NCBI RefSeq assembly: GCF_018304765.1
Contig: NZ_CP072642.1
Location: 293,501-357,500 of the forward strand
Direction: 5' to 3'
DNA: 64,000 nt
From: Chloracidobacterium sp. N
GTDB lineage: Bacteria > Acidobacteriota > Blastocatellia > Chloracidobacteriales > Chloracidobacteriaceae
Shown: piece by piece, positions 45,015 to 54,258 of the stretch
How positions within the stretch are numbered: position 1 is the first letter of the stretch
Layout of the letters: the number at the start of each line of letters is the position of its first letter
The notes under the pieces: model-generated
The model's database searches: none
The model's input: only the letters and a program-made list of their open reading frames with translations
What the model was told of the DNA's origin: nothing
Translations under genes and position numbers: made by a program

Positions 45015-45557
45015 TCACTTCCTGGGCGTAAAGATGACGAACATCGTCATCCCTTCCATCTTGGGGCGGACTTCAACCGTGGCCACATGCGCCAAGTCTT
45101 TTTCGAGCCGCGCCAAAACCCGCTCGCCGAGTTCCCGGTGCGTAATCTCACGTCCAATGAAGCGCACCGACGCCTTCACTTTATCCCCGTCCTCCAGCGC
45201 CCGCAGGGCGTTGTTTTTCTTGAACTCGTAGTCGTGCTCCCCAATGCTGGGCCGAAGCTTGATTTCCTTGACCGAGATAACCGTTTGCTTCTTTTTGGCT
45301 TCGTGCTGCTTCTTCTTCTGCTCGTACTGCCACTTGCCGTAGTCAATGATGCGACACACCGGGGGGTTGGCCTGAGAGGCCACTTCGACCAGGTCCAACC
45401 CCCGCTCCCGGGCAATGGCCAGTGCCTGCTGGGGCGGCATGATACCGAGCTGGTTTCCGTCCTCATCAATGACCCGCACTTCACGATGGCGGATGCGCTC
45501 ATTCGTGGGCACCTGCGGGCCACGGTCGCGGGTGCTTCGATTGGGTGAGATGGCGAT
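45015..45557 (-). CDS. infC: Translation initiation factor IF-3, probable AUC start
   Basis: 180 residues. The IF-3 signatures are [52 protein letters not shown] and the C-terminal domain [21 protein letters not shown]. No ATG or GTG lies at a sensible start. An ATC at 45557 is in frame, with AAAGGAG seven bases upstream (45565-45571), the best ribosome-binding site in the region. infC is known for rare AUU/AUC starts used for autoregulation, so this start is proposed. A TTG at 45581 lacks a ribosome-binding site. Confidence 0.93.
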   Translation of the reverse strand: MAISPNRSTRDRGPQVPTNERIRHREVRVIDEDGNQLGIMPPQQALAIARERGLDLVEVASQANPPVCRIIDYGKWQYEQKKKQHEAKKKQTVISVKEIKLRPSIGEHDYEFKKNNALRALEDGDKVKASVRFIGREITHRELGERVLARLEKDLAHVATVEVRPKMEGMTMFVIFTPRK

Positions 45558-45564
45558 ACGACAA

Positions 45565-45571
45565 CTCCTTT
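45565..45571 (-). promoter_or_regulatory. Ribosome-binding site that sets the infC AUC start
   Basis: AAAGGAG on the minus strand, seven bases before ATC at 45557-45555. It is the only strong Shine-Dalgarno before the conserved IF-3 sequence. Confidence 0.7.
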
Positions 45572-45639
45572 GCTGGGGCAACGTCCATGCCGGACCATGC
45601 CGATTGTCCTTTGACCGCGCACCGGACGCGGCCGTTGCC

Positions 45640-45675
45640 AGGGCGTGATGACACGCTAGGGCGTGATGACACGCT
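45640..45675. repeat. Perfect 18-bp tandem duplication at the thrS stop codon
   Basis: AGGGCGTGATGACACGCT at 45640-45657 is directly repeated at 45658-45675, so the 3' end of thrS and its TAG stop codon are duplicated. Confidence 0.9.
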
Positions 45676-47587
45676 GCTGAACTTCCTGCGTGACACGGGC
45701 GATGAAATCGCCGACGGAAAATGTCCCGATGTCGCCGTCACTGCGTGTCCGCACCGCCAGGTTTCCGGTCTCTGCCTCACGGTCGCCCAAGATGACCATG
45801 TAGGGAACTTTGCGCAACTGCGCCTGCCGAATCTTGGCGCCAATCTTTTCACTGCGTGCGTCCAGCTCAACCCGCAGCCCCGCTTGCCGTAGTGTCTGGG
45901 CGATCCCGGCGGCGTGGTCATTCCATCGGTCGGCGATGGGCAGAACCGCCACCTGCACCGGCGCCAGCCAGACGGGAAACCTGCCTCCGAAGTGCTCGAT
46001 GAGAAGCCCAAAAAACCGTTCGAGCGAACCCAAGATCGCCCGGTGAACCATAATGGGCGGATGCGGGCGGTTGTCCGCGCCGATATATTCCAGCCCAAAA
46101 CGCTGGGGCAGATTGAAATCCACCTGAATTGTCGCCAGTTGCCAGGTGCGCCGAATGGCGTCAATCACCTTGATGTCAATCTTCGGGCCGTAAAACGCAG
46201 CTTCGCCTTCGACACGGGTGTAGGCCAGCCCCAACCGGTCGAGCGCCTGCGTCAGCGCCGCTTCCGCCAGTGCCCAGACTTCGGGTCCGCCCAAGTACTT
46301 CGCGTGATTTTCAGGGTCACGTACCGAGAGTTCAATCCGGTACTCGAACCCGAACGTGGCATAGACCTTTTGGGCAAACTCCAGGCAGCCGATGATTTCT
46401 GCTTCCAGGGTTTCCGGCGTGCAGAACAGGTGGGCGTCGTCCTGGGTAAAGCCGCGCACCCGCAGCAGGCCGTGCTGCACACCCGACCGCTCGTAGCGGT
46501 ACACCGTGCCCATTTCGGCGTAGCGCAGCGGCAACTCCCGGTAACTGCGTGGCTGGGACTTGTAAATCTGGATGTGAAACGGGCAGTTCATCGGCTTGAG
46601 CTGGTATTCCAGCGGCTCATCCTCGAACTGCATCGGGGGGTACATGTCACCCCGGTACTTGGCCGTATGCCCCGACGTTTCCCACAACCGGCTCGATGCC
46701 ACGTGTGGCGTGCGAACGAGTTGGTAATCGCGGGCAAACAGCTCTTCGTAGAGAAATTCCTGCAACAGGTGCAGGATGAGTGCGCCCTTGGGATGAAACA
46801 GAACCAGCCCGCTGCCGACTTCATCCGTAAAGCTGAACAGGTCAAGCTCTTTGCCCAGCCGGCGATGGTCACGGCGGGCGGCTTCTTCGCGCTGCTGAAG
46901 CCAGGCGTCGAGTTCTTCCTGGGTGAAAAAGGACGTGCCGTAGATGCGCTGCATCTGCGGATTCCGCTCATCGCCCAGCCAGTAAGCCCCGGCGATGGAC
47001 AGCAGCTTGAACGCCTTGATCCGTCCGGCGCTCGGCACATGCGGCCCACGACAGAAATCAATGAACTGGTCGCCCAGCGTGTAGAAACTGGGATTTTCGC
47101 CGCCCTTCTCACCGATAAAGTAGCATTTGAGTTCGTCAGCACTGAACTTTTGCAGGGCTTCTTCGCGCGGCATCTCGACCCGGCGAAAGGGCGTGTTCTG
47201 TTTGACGATCTCGCGCATCCGCTTCTCGATGCGCACCAGGTCATCCGGTGTGAAAGGCTTTTCCTGGAGAAAGTCGTAGTAGAACCCACCCTTGGGATCG
47301 TCTTTGAGGGCGGGGCCGGCGCCGAGTTTTGTCCCCGGAAACAGGTCAAGGACGGCGGCCGCCAGCAGGTGTGCCGTCGAGTGACGGTAAATCTCCAGCG
47401 CTTCCGGGTCTTCGGGCAGAACCGGCTCGACGGTATCCGTCGCGGAAACTTCACAGCTTGTATCCCGCAGTTCGCCATTGACGCGCACGGCGAGCGCCCG
47501 TTTGGCCACGCCCGGATCGCGGGCCTGGAGCACCTGAAAGGCCGTGAGGCGGGAATGAGCGGATGCCGAAGCCGGTGACACTTCCAT
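45656..47587 (-). CDS. thrS: Threonyl-tRNA synthetase
   Basis: 643 residues from the ATG at 47587. An N-terminal TGS-like domain is followed by the editing domain with [14 protein letters not shown], class II core (motif 2 with [27 protein letters not shown]; zinc-site region [10 protein letters not shown]), and the C-terminal anticodon domain ([13 protein letters not shown]). It charges tRNA-Thr and edits Ser-tRNA-Thr. First gene of the infC-rpmI-rplT cluster, 152 bases after tRNA-Val on the same strand. Confidence 0.96.
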   Translation of the reverse strand: MEVSPASASAHSRLTAFQVLQARDPGVAKRALAVRVNGELRDTSCEVSATDTVEPVLPEDPEALEIYRHSTAHLLAAAVLDLFPGTKLGAGPALKDDPKGGFYYDFLQEKPFTPDDLVRIEKRMREIVKQNTPFRRVEMPREEALQKFSADELKCYFIGEKGGENPSFYTLGDQFIDFCRGPHVPSAGRIKAFKLLSIAGAYWLGDERNPQMQRIYGTSFFTQEELDAWLQQREEAARRDHRRLGKELDLFSFTDEVGSGLVLFHPKGALILHLLQEFLYEELFARDYQLVRTPHVASSRLWETSGHTAKYRGDMYPPMQFEDEPLEYQLKPMNCPFHIQIYKSQPRSYRELPLRYAEMGTVYRYERSGVQHGLLRVRGFTQDDAHLFCTPETLEAEIIGCLEFAQKVYATFGFEYRIELSVRDPENHAKYLGGPEVWALAEAALTQALDRLGLAYTRVEGEAAFYGPKIDIKVIDAIRRTWQLATIQVDFNLPQRFGLEYIGADNRPHPPIMVHRAILGSLERFFGLLIEHFGGRFPVWLAPVQVAVLPIADRWNDHAAGIAQTLRQAGLRVELDARSEKIGAKIRQAQLRKVPYMVILGDREAETGNLAVRTRSDGDIGTFSVGDFIARVTQEVQQRVITP

Positions 47588-47739
47588 AACCAGACAACAA
47601 CGAAGCGGGCGTGCCTGGTACGCGCGGCGTCGCCCGCCCTGAATCTGCCACACCCCAGCCGGCGTCTCCCGCGCCGCGCCCAAGTGTGGCGCAACCAGAC
47701 CGATGCACCGTAAAGCTTGGTGGGCTGGGGTGAAGGAAG

Positions 47740-47814
<75 letters not shown>

Positions 47815-47904
47815 GCAAGTACCCCGACACCGGCTGGCGGTGCAACAGCAAGTCCCAAAGAATACTGGCCTGGCCAAAGGCTGTCAAAAGAAATCTGCGT
47901 TACG

Positions 47905-48753
47905 TTACAGTTCCCGAACCGGCTGGGGGCGGGGTGCCGGTTTCGTGGGCGGTGTGGTGGTGGGGGAAGCCGGAGGGGAGTGGTCAGGGTCATGTCCGTC
48001 AGTATCGGTTCCGGAACCATTTTCTTTGCCGCCGAAAAAGAAACCGTACTCGAAGACAATTCCGCTTTTGCCGTTGCCTGGATGATTCGGAATTTTGTAG
48101 GCCACCACGATGATCTGGTTTTTCGTCGGGTGAAAGAGCACGCCGGGGGTGAAAAAGCCAAAGTCATGCCGGCCGTAAAACCACTCGCCCAGCAGGTATA
48201 GCCGGTGCTTGATGAGGGGCTGCTCAACTGCGGCGATAGGGTGAACGGTCGTCTTCTTGAAGAGGTTTTCCGTGCCAAAGCTGACGCCAGCCGTCAGACG
48301 GGTGTGCGTTTAGGGTAACACCAGGCTGCCGTGGGAGTAGGTAAATCCGCCCAGCCCACGCCCCCGCAGGTTGTACGTCACCATCTGCCCCACCTCCATT
48401 TCATTTCCCAGGCGGGATGCCGTTTCTGAAACATGGGCAGCGCCGTTTTGAACCCGACACCGATGTTTTCATTCAGCGCCTGTGGCGTCCCGCTGTTGTA
48501 GGTCGTCACCGCCAGTTCGGTGTTTTTGCCAATGCCGTAGCAATAGAAGTTGGTTGCATACCAGTAGCGCCCCGGATTCCACGGGCGCCACTGGGTTTCG
48601 TGCATGATGAAGTGTCGTCCCTTGGGGGTGATGTCGGCTGAAGGCAGGTTCGGCTGAAGGCAGGTTGACGATGGCCTGTTGGGCTGGAACGGTCAAAATG
48701 AAAAACAGTCCCAGCCACTGGGCAAGAAACAGCCAGCGGGAAGTGATACGCAT
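47905..48753 (-). pseudogene. Degraded secreted (probably beta-barrel-like) protein gene
   Basis: On the minus strand, a signal peptide (MRITSRWLFLAQWLGLFF, from 48753) reads into VNLPSA, then a second frame continues as DITPKGRHFIMHETQW...WYATNFYCYGIGKNTEL...IGVGFKTALPMFQ, and a third segment in the first frame reads MEVGQMVTYNLRGRG...GSLVLP, a TAA stop at 48312-48310, then RLTAGVSFGTENLF...FHPTKNQIIVVAYKIP to 47905. The first shift is explained exactly by a 16-bp tandem duplication at 48635-48666: removing one copy joins the frames. A second shift lies near 48415-48440, and the TAA is an in-frame nonsense. The original product, about 275 residues and secreted, is not recognised beyond a beta-strand-like pattern. 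No intact copy is in the window. Confidence 0.75.
48635..48666. repeat. 16-bp tandem duplication causing the pseudogene frameshift
   Basis: CGGCTGAAGGCAGGTT at 48635-48650 is exactly repeated at 48651-48666. Deleting one copy would restore the reading frame between the signal peptide and the next protein segment. Confidence 0.9.
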
Positions 48754-48918
48754 GGAGGTGTACCAGGTTTTGGTCAGCGCCGGGAAGGCTTGGCTGCCCA
48801 AAAGGTGTGGTGGGGGGGCGCTGAAAGGCGTTGTGGGGAACGTGTGACCACAAGTTTACTCCAGACATTGTATGCTGGCACAAGTAAGTGAAACCAACGC
48901 ACCAGGGAGCGGCCGACC

Positions 48919-49902
48919 ATGGCGATTCAGAAACGAACGGTAGGCGTGATCGGCACCGGCAATGTTGGCGTTGCCGCTGCTTATGCCCTGTTTATGCAGC
49001 AGACGGCGAGCGACCTCATTCTGCTCGACAAGGACCAGTGCCGCGCGGAAGGCGAAGCCCTCGACCTGATGCACGGACAGACCTTTGCCGGCCCCACGCG
49101 GGTGCGGGTCGGCACCTATGCCGACCTGTCCGAAGCGCAGGTCATCGTCATGACTGCCGGCGTCGGCCAGCGCCCTGGCGAAACCCGGCTCGACCTGATG
49201 GAACGCAATGTTGCCGTCTTTCGCGCCATCCTGACCGAACTTGACCGCCACGCGCCGACAGCCCTGCTGGTCATCGCCACCAATCCGGTGGACGTGCTCA
49301 CGTATGTTGCCCAGGAGCTTTCCACGCGCCCACCGCAGCGCATCCTCGGAACCGGAACGATGCTGGACACGGCACGTTTCCGAAGCCTGCTTGGTGAACA
49401 CTACGGCGTGGACCCACGCTCGGTGCACGCTTACATCCTGGGCGAGCACGGCGACACGGAATTTCCGGTCTGGAGCGATGCCCGCATCGGCGGCCTGCGC
49501 CTCGTGGGCAACACCATTAACGGCCGGCCCTACGACCGTCCGGCGCTGGATGCCATCTTTGAGCGGACGCGCCGCAGCGCCTACGACATCATCGAGCGGA
49601 AAGGTTACACCAACCTCGCCATCGGATTGGTCATCGCGCGGCTGGTGCAGACGATTCTCGATGGACAGCACAGCGTGTTGCCCGTCAGTGTGCGGCTTCA
49701 GGGTGAGTACGGTATCTCCGGCGTCTGCCTGAGTCTGCCGGCTATCGTCAGCGAGAATGGACTCGAAACGAGTATTCTACCGGAACTGGATGACGCCGAA
49801 CTGGCGGCGATGCACCATTCGGCCAACGTCCTGCGCGAACGCATCGGCGAAGCCCTGCCCGGTCACGCCGGACAGGAACCGAAAACCCAGGGAGCCGGGT
49901 GA
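48919..49902 (+). CDS. ldh: L-lactate dehydrogenase
   Basis: 327 residues. NAD motif VGVIGTGNVGVAAAYAL; substrate loop GQRPGETRLDLMERN has Gln at the position selecting lactate over malate; ATNPVDVLTYV and catalytic ILGEHGDTEFPVWS. It interconverts pyruvate and lactate with NADH. ATG at 48919. The stop overlaps the GTG start of the AAA/kinase gene (GTGA). Confidence 0.93.
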   Translation: MAIQKRTVGVIGTGNVGVAAAYALFMQQTASDLILLDKDQCRAEGEALDLMHGQTFAGPTRVRVGTYADLSEAQVIVMTAGVGQRPGETRLDLMERNVAVFRAILTELDRHAPTALLVIATNPVDVLTYVAQELSTRPPQRILGTGTMLDTARFRSLLGEHYGVDPRSVHAYILGEHGDTEFPVWSDARIGGLRLVGNTINGRPYDRPALDAIFERTRRSAYDIIERKGYTNLAIGLVIARLVQTILDGQHSVLPVSVRLQGEYGISGVCLSLPAIVSENGLETSILPELDDAELAAMHHSANVLRERIGEALPGHAGQEPKTQGAG

Positions 49903-51923
49903 CACCCCGGCCTGATCAGCCAACGATGTCGAATCCCTACCTCAACCGGGTTGCGATTCGTGACCCAGCCCAGTTTTACGGACGGCGGCGGGAAGTGGCC
50001 CGCATTTTTTCCCGCCTTGGCGCCGACCGTCCGCAGTCCATCGCCGTCGTGGGTGATCGGCGCATCGGCAAGTCGTCGCTGTTGAACTATTTGTGCGTCC
50101 CCGAGGTGCGGCGCCAGCACCTTGCCCGCCCTGACGAATACGTGTTCGTCTTCATGGACCTTCAGCAGCGCCGGCGGGTGGTGCTCGACGATTTCCTGCA
50201 GACCTGGCTGGTGGAAATTCAGCGCAGCGCCGCCATGCCCGTGACGGAAAAACCGGGTTTCGACGGTATCCATGCCGTCCTCAACCAGTTGCGGGCCGAG
50301 CGGCGCAAACTCATCGCCATTTTCGATGAGTTTGACGTACTGACCTCGAACCGGTCGTTTTCGGCGGACTTCTTTGCCTTTCTGCGCTCCCTGGCCAACA
50401 ACTACGAAGTTGCCTACGTGACTTCTTCCGGGCGTGAACTCCAGGAGTTGTGCCACGCCGACCAGATTGCCGACTCGCCCTTTTTCAACATCTTCACGAA
50501 CATCTACCTGCGGGCCTTTCCCGACGCAGACGCCTATGAACTCATCACCCGTCCGTCCGAACAGGGCGGTCTCCCACTGGCCCCCTATGCCGAGGACATC
50601 CGGTGCCTGAGCGGAAACTTCCCGTTTTACCTGCAAATCGCCTGCTCGATTTATTTCGAGCAGCTCCAGGATGCGGGTCGCCTCGACATCCCGGCCATCG
50701 AGGAGGCCTTCGACGACGAAGTGCGGGGTCACTTTCGCTACCTCTGGGAGCACTTTTCCGCCGATGAACGTGCTGTCTGTCAGGCAATGGCCAACGGTCA
50801 GCCGGTGCTGCGCGAGCACACCTACGTGTTTGAGGATTTCAAGCGCGCCGGGTACATCCTCACCGGGTCCGACGGCAAGCCCCGCTGGTTCTCCCGGCGC
50901 TTTCTGCCCGTGGTGCTGCATCCCGGACGCGGCGGCAGCGGTGAGTATGTGGCCGTCCCGCCGACCCTTGAAATGCCGGCCGCGCGGCGCGCCACGTCAC
51001 GGGACACAGCGCGTCGCCTCGGGGTGGAGGGGCCGCCGCCTGTGCCTTCCCACCTGGGACGTTTCGAGGTCATCGAGCGGCTCGGCGGCGGCGGCATGGG
51101 GGAGGTGTTTCTGGCCCGCGATGCGGAGCTTGGGCGCAAGGTCGCCATCAAGGTGCTCAAAGCCTGCTATGCCCATCAGGCGGAAACCCGTCAGCGTTTT
51201 CTGCGGGAAGCGCGGATGGTGTCGAGCCTCAACCATCCCCACATCGCCACCCTGTACGAAATCGGGGAAGCCGACGGGCTGCCCTATCTCGTGATGGAAT
51301 ACGTCCGGGGCAAAACCATTGCCCAGCACCTCCGTGAACAGGGGCCGTTTCCCTGCGCTGAAGTGTGTCGGATTGGCGCCCAGGCCGCCGAGGGCCTGGC
51401 TGCCGCCCATGCCATTGGTGTCATTCACCGCGACATCAAACCTTCCAACCTGCAACTCGATGCCCAGGGCAACGTGCGCATCATTGACTTCGGCCTGGCC
51501 AAGCTCGATGCCACGGCGGGCTGGACCCAGCTCTCCAGTTCGGATGATCACCTGCGCGCCGTGTCGGACATCACCGAAGCCGGGGTTCTGGTTGGAACCG
51601 TCACCTACATGTCGCCCGAACAGGCAACCAATGACACCCAGGTATCCCTGGCCGGAGATGTGTTTTCGTTGGGCATCGTGCTGTACGAAATGACGACCGG
51701 CCGGCTGCCGTTCGATGGGAAGTCCTACTACGACGTGATGGATGCCATTTTGCATGCCACCCCCGCGCCCATTCGGGACTGGCGGCCCGACGCGCCAGTG
51801 GCACTGGTGCGCGCGATTGACGCCGCCCTCGCCAAAAAACCGGAAGCGCGTCCCACGGCGGCCGCTCTGGCCGGGATGCTGCGGCAGGCGGCTCAGTCCC
51901 CAGCCGTTTCTTCCGTCACCTGA
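49899..51923 (+). CDS. AAA ATPase and Ser/Thr protein kinase fusion
   Basis: 674 residues. N-terminal AAA/STAND-like ATPase (about 20-330): Walker A VVGDRRIGKSSLLNYL, Walker B LIAIFDEFDVL, a TSSGRELQEL block, and a winged-helix-like end. From about residue 385 a PknB-type kinase: RLGGGGMGEVFLARD, KVAIKVL, HRDIKPSNLQLD, DFGLAKL, VTYMSPEQ. No membrane segment. The start GTG overlaps the ldh stop and has GGGAG upstream; an ATG at 49926 is an alternative. The ATPase part resembles archaeal-type/cyanobacterial regulatory ATPases that sense oligomeric state; how it controls the kinase is unknown. Converges with the STT3-like gene, overlapping 31 bases. Confidence 0.88.
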   Translation: MTPRPDQPTMSNPYLNRVAIRDPAQFYGRRREVARIFSRLGADRPQSIAVVGDRRIGKSSLLNYLCVPEVRRQHLARPDEYVFVFMDLQQRRRVVLDDFLQTWLVEIQRSAAMPVTEKPGFDGIHAVLNQLRAERRKLIAIFDEFDVLTSNRSFSADFFAFLRSLANNYEVAYVTSSGRELQELCHADQIADSPFFNIFTNIYLRAFPDADAYELITRPSEQGGLPLAPYAEDIRCLSGNFPFYLQIACSIYFEQLQDAGRLDIPAIEEAFDDEVRGHFRYLWEHFSADERAVCQAMANGQPVLREHTYVFEDFKRAGYILTGSDGKPRWFSRRFLPVVLHPGRGGSGEYVAVPPTLEMPAARRATSRDTARRLGVEGPPPVPSHLGRFEVIERLGGGGMGEVFLARDAELGRKVAIKVLKACYAHQAETRQRFLREARMVSSLNHPHIATLYEIGEADGLPYLVMEYVRGKTIAQHLREQGPFPCAEVCRIGAQAAEGLAAAHAIGVIHRDIKPSNLQLDAQGNVRIIDFGLAKLDATAGWTQLSSSDDHLRAVSDITEAGVLVGTVTYMSPEQATNDTQVSLAGDVFSLGIVLYEMTTGRLPFDGKSYYDVMDAILHATPAPIRDWRPDAPVALVRAIDAALAKKPEARPTAAALAGMLRQAAQSPAVSSVT

Positions 51924-54184
51924 GTCAGCTGCAGCGTCCGCCCCTGGGTGATGTCGGCTTCGGTGGCCACGGCGGCAAAGACACCTTCCGGGGTCACGAT
52001 GCGGTAGGGAGCCACGGCGGCCAGCGTGGTGAGCGGCGACTTCTGCTGGGCATACGGAACCCGCCGGGCAAAGCGCCCTTCAGCATCGGCCACGACTTCA
52101 TCCAGGTAATCGAACTCGCGTTGGAAATACGTCCGAATGCGCGTGCTGATCTGCACCCGCGCGCCGGGGGTGGTCTGTCCGGTGATGAGCGCGCCCGGCA
52201 CGCGCTCGAAGACCTTGGCGGCCGCATGCGGCTGCTTGAACAGAGGATAGTCCGTTTCAAAGTCGCTTTCACACACCAGACGGAGTTGGGTCAGTGCTGC
52301 GTCACCCCGGGGAATACCTTCATCGGCCACCAGCCGGGCATAGAGCGAAGCTTTCATCCGTTCGTTCCAGTCTTCCCATGGGGTTGATGTTCCGGTGGCC
52401 GGGTCCCAGGCGGCATTGTGCGCCGTCGCTTTGGGTGAGAGCGGCGTGATGAGGACGTAGCGCACCCGCCGCGCTTCCATAAGCTGAAAAGACGCTTCCG
52501 GCGGCAATACCAGCATGGCCGCGCCGTCGCGGATGCCCATGCGCAGTGGTTGCGTGTGACCGAGCGGGGACGCCACGGTTGGTCGGCCGGCAACCCCGAT
52601 GACCCAGTGGCCGGGCGTCCAGTCACACAGAACGGCGTAATCATGGGGGGCATCACCCCGTGGACTCGTCGCCGGCGTATGCGTTGCCAGCCAGCGCAGG
52701 GTGGGTTCGGCATCCACGAACGCTCCGGTCGGTGAGACGAGATAGGTTGGCGCGCCAATGGTGAAGTTGACCGTCGGGGCCAGCATTCCGGCAAACAGCA
52801 CGGCCGGGAGGATGGCCCAGCGGCGCGTCTGATGTTGTGACCAGCGGGCCAGCCAGTCCGGCAGCCGAACCAGCGCCAAGGCGATGACCACGGCAAAGGG
52901 GACGGCAAACAGGCCGCTGAACTTGAGCTGAAGCAGCGCCAATCCTGTCGTGAGCAGGGAAACACCCCAGATCATCCAGTGCGGAACGGCGTCCGGCCGG
53001 GACTTCGGCCACGCCTCCCGTGCCACGGCCACCCACGCCAACGGCAGCAGCCAGAGAAAGCCGGTGTAGTTGTTCGTGGTGTCGGCAAAGGACGACTGAA
53101 GCAACGGCTGGCTCTCGAAAATCGTCGCCAGCCACGGATCGGCCGCGCCGATGTGCTGCACGCCGTACTGCACGAAATGCCAGACCTCGCCTGGCCACAG
53201 GCGGGGCAGGACGCCGACACCCAGCCCGGCCCAGGCCAGAAACCACCCGCTCTGCCGGTGCCAGCTTTGGCTGTTGTCCTTACCTGCCGTCGTCCAGCCC
53301 AAAGCGATCAGTGTGGCCCCGGCTGCCAGCCAGCCAGCCAGCCAGGCCGTCATGAGCGCCGGGTTGACACCGTGGGGTTCGGCCATCCGGGTTGCGACAA
53401 AGGGCGCCAGCCAGATGAGAAGCGTCAGCCACGCCCAGAGACTGACGCGCAGGTGCGCCTGCCGGGCTGCCGGCTCGGAACGGTACAGAAGCGATCCCCC
53501 CAGGGTGACCAGGGCGTGCAGCCCGACGAGCAGGGGCAGGATGGTGGCACAGAGCAGCCCAATGGCGAGGGCGCTGCCAGCCACGACTCCGTGCCGGTTT
53601 GCCGGATGCTCCCGCACGACGGCCCACAGGTAGAGTCCCGTGCAGAGCGACTCAAAAACGTGGTGATCCACATAGCCCACGGCGCACACCACCCAGAGCG
53701 AGGGCAGCCAGGCGAGGATAAGTCCGGCCGTCACTCCGGCCCAGACGCCGCCCAGGCGGGTGGCAATGGCATAGCCCAGGCAAGGCGTGAACGCTCCGAG
53801 GAGCGGCGTCAGCCAGCAGGCGACAGCCGTTGTCCAGCCCTCATCCGGCCGGCCGCTCCCCTGGAAAAGGGTGTAGGTCGCCTGCGCCACAAAGGCATAG
53901 AGCCAGTCGAACCCAAAGGGCCAGTTGACGCGCGCGCCATCGGGAAAGTTGACGTAGTGATCCACGTCGGGCACCTGCAGGCCGTGCGCGACCGCGAAAT
54001 GAATGCGGCGCAGGTGGTAGAACGAGTCCGTCGAAATCGGAAAGATGCCGAAATCCGTGAAGACGCCGTCGAGATTGGAAAGCCGGATGGCAAGCCCCAG
54101 CAGATAGATGAGCGCCAGCATCACGGCCGAACGGTACAGCAGACGGCGCACGCCGGTCGGCGGCGGAGCCAGCGTGGTTGCCAT
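51893..54184 (-). CDS. STT3/AglB/PglB-type oligosaccharyltransferase-like membrane protein
   Basis: 763 residues from the ATG at 54184, preceded by GGAGGT seven bases upstream. About 11-13 membrane helices, then a large soluble C-terminal region (about 480-763). The first loop STDSFYHLRRIHF...DVDHYVNFPDGARVNWPFGFDWL corresponds to the STT3 family's acidic DxYYHLR and the conserved YP.G...W block. CDWTPGHWVIG at about 560 may correspond to the WWDYG motif, with the Asp displaced, so catalytic assignment is uncertain. Such enzymes transfer lipid-linked glycans to Asn of exported proteins. Gene lies downstream of the large kinase-TPR gene on the same strand. A (TGGC)5 run is present in the coding region. 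Confidence 0.65.
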   Translation of the reverse strand: MATTLAPPPTGVRRLLYRSAVMLALIYLLGLAIRLSNLDGVFTDFGIFPISTDSFYHLRRIHFAVAHGLQVPDVDHYVNFPDGARVNWPFGFDWLYAFVAQATYTLFQGSGRPDEGWTTAVACWLTPLLGAFTPCLGYAIATRLGGVWAGVTAGLILAWLPSLWVVCAVGYVDHHVFESLCTGLYLWAVVREHPANRHGVVAGSALAIGLLCATILPLLVGLHALVTLGGSLLYRSEPAARQAHLRVSLWAWLTLLIWLAPFVATRMAEPHGVNPALMTAWLAGWLAAGATLIALGWTTAGKDNSQSWHRQSGWFLAWAGLGVGVLPRLWPGEVWHFVQYGVQHIGAADPWLATIFESQPLLQSSFADTTNNYTGFLWLLPLAWVAVAREAWPKSRPDAVPHWMIWGVSLLTTGLALLQLKFSGLFAVPFAVVIALALVRLPDWLARWSQHQTRRWAILPAVLFAGMLAPTVNFTIGAPTYLVSPTGAFVDAEPTLRWLATHTPATSPRGDAPHDYAVLCDWTPGHWVIGVAGRPTVASPLGHTQPLRMGIRDGAAMLVLPPEASFQLMEARRVRYVLITPLSPKATAHNAAWDPATGTSTPWEDWNERMKASLYARLVADEGIPRGDAALTQLRLVCESDFETDYPLFKQPHAAAKVFERVPGALITGQTTPGARVQISTRIRTYFQREFDYLDEVVADAEGRFARRVPYAQQKSPLTTLAAVAPYRIVTPEGVFAAVATEADITQGRTLQLTQVTEETAGD
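53325..53344. repeat. Tetranucleotide repeat (GCCA)5 in the STT3-like gene
   Basis: Five perfect copies of GCCA on the plus strand (TGGC on the coding strand), encoding part of a membrane helix. Loss or gain of one unit would shift the reading frame. Confidence 0.7.
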
Positions 54185-54258
54185 CTCAGCCCACCTCCGT
54201 TCCGGGGAGTGGAGCTGCACGCCATGGCGGCCCGGAGACCAGGCTCCGTTTCCCAGCG

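Noticed and set aside
45914-47578. 554-residue plus-strand ORF antisense to thrS
   Set aside because: thrS is unambiguous on the other strand; the antisense product shows no family signature.
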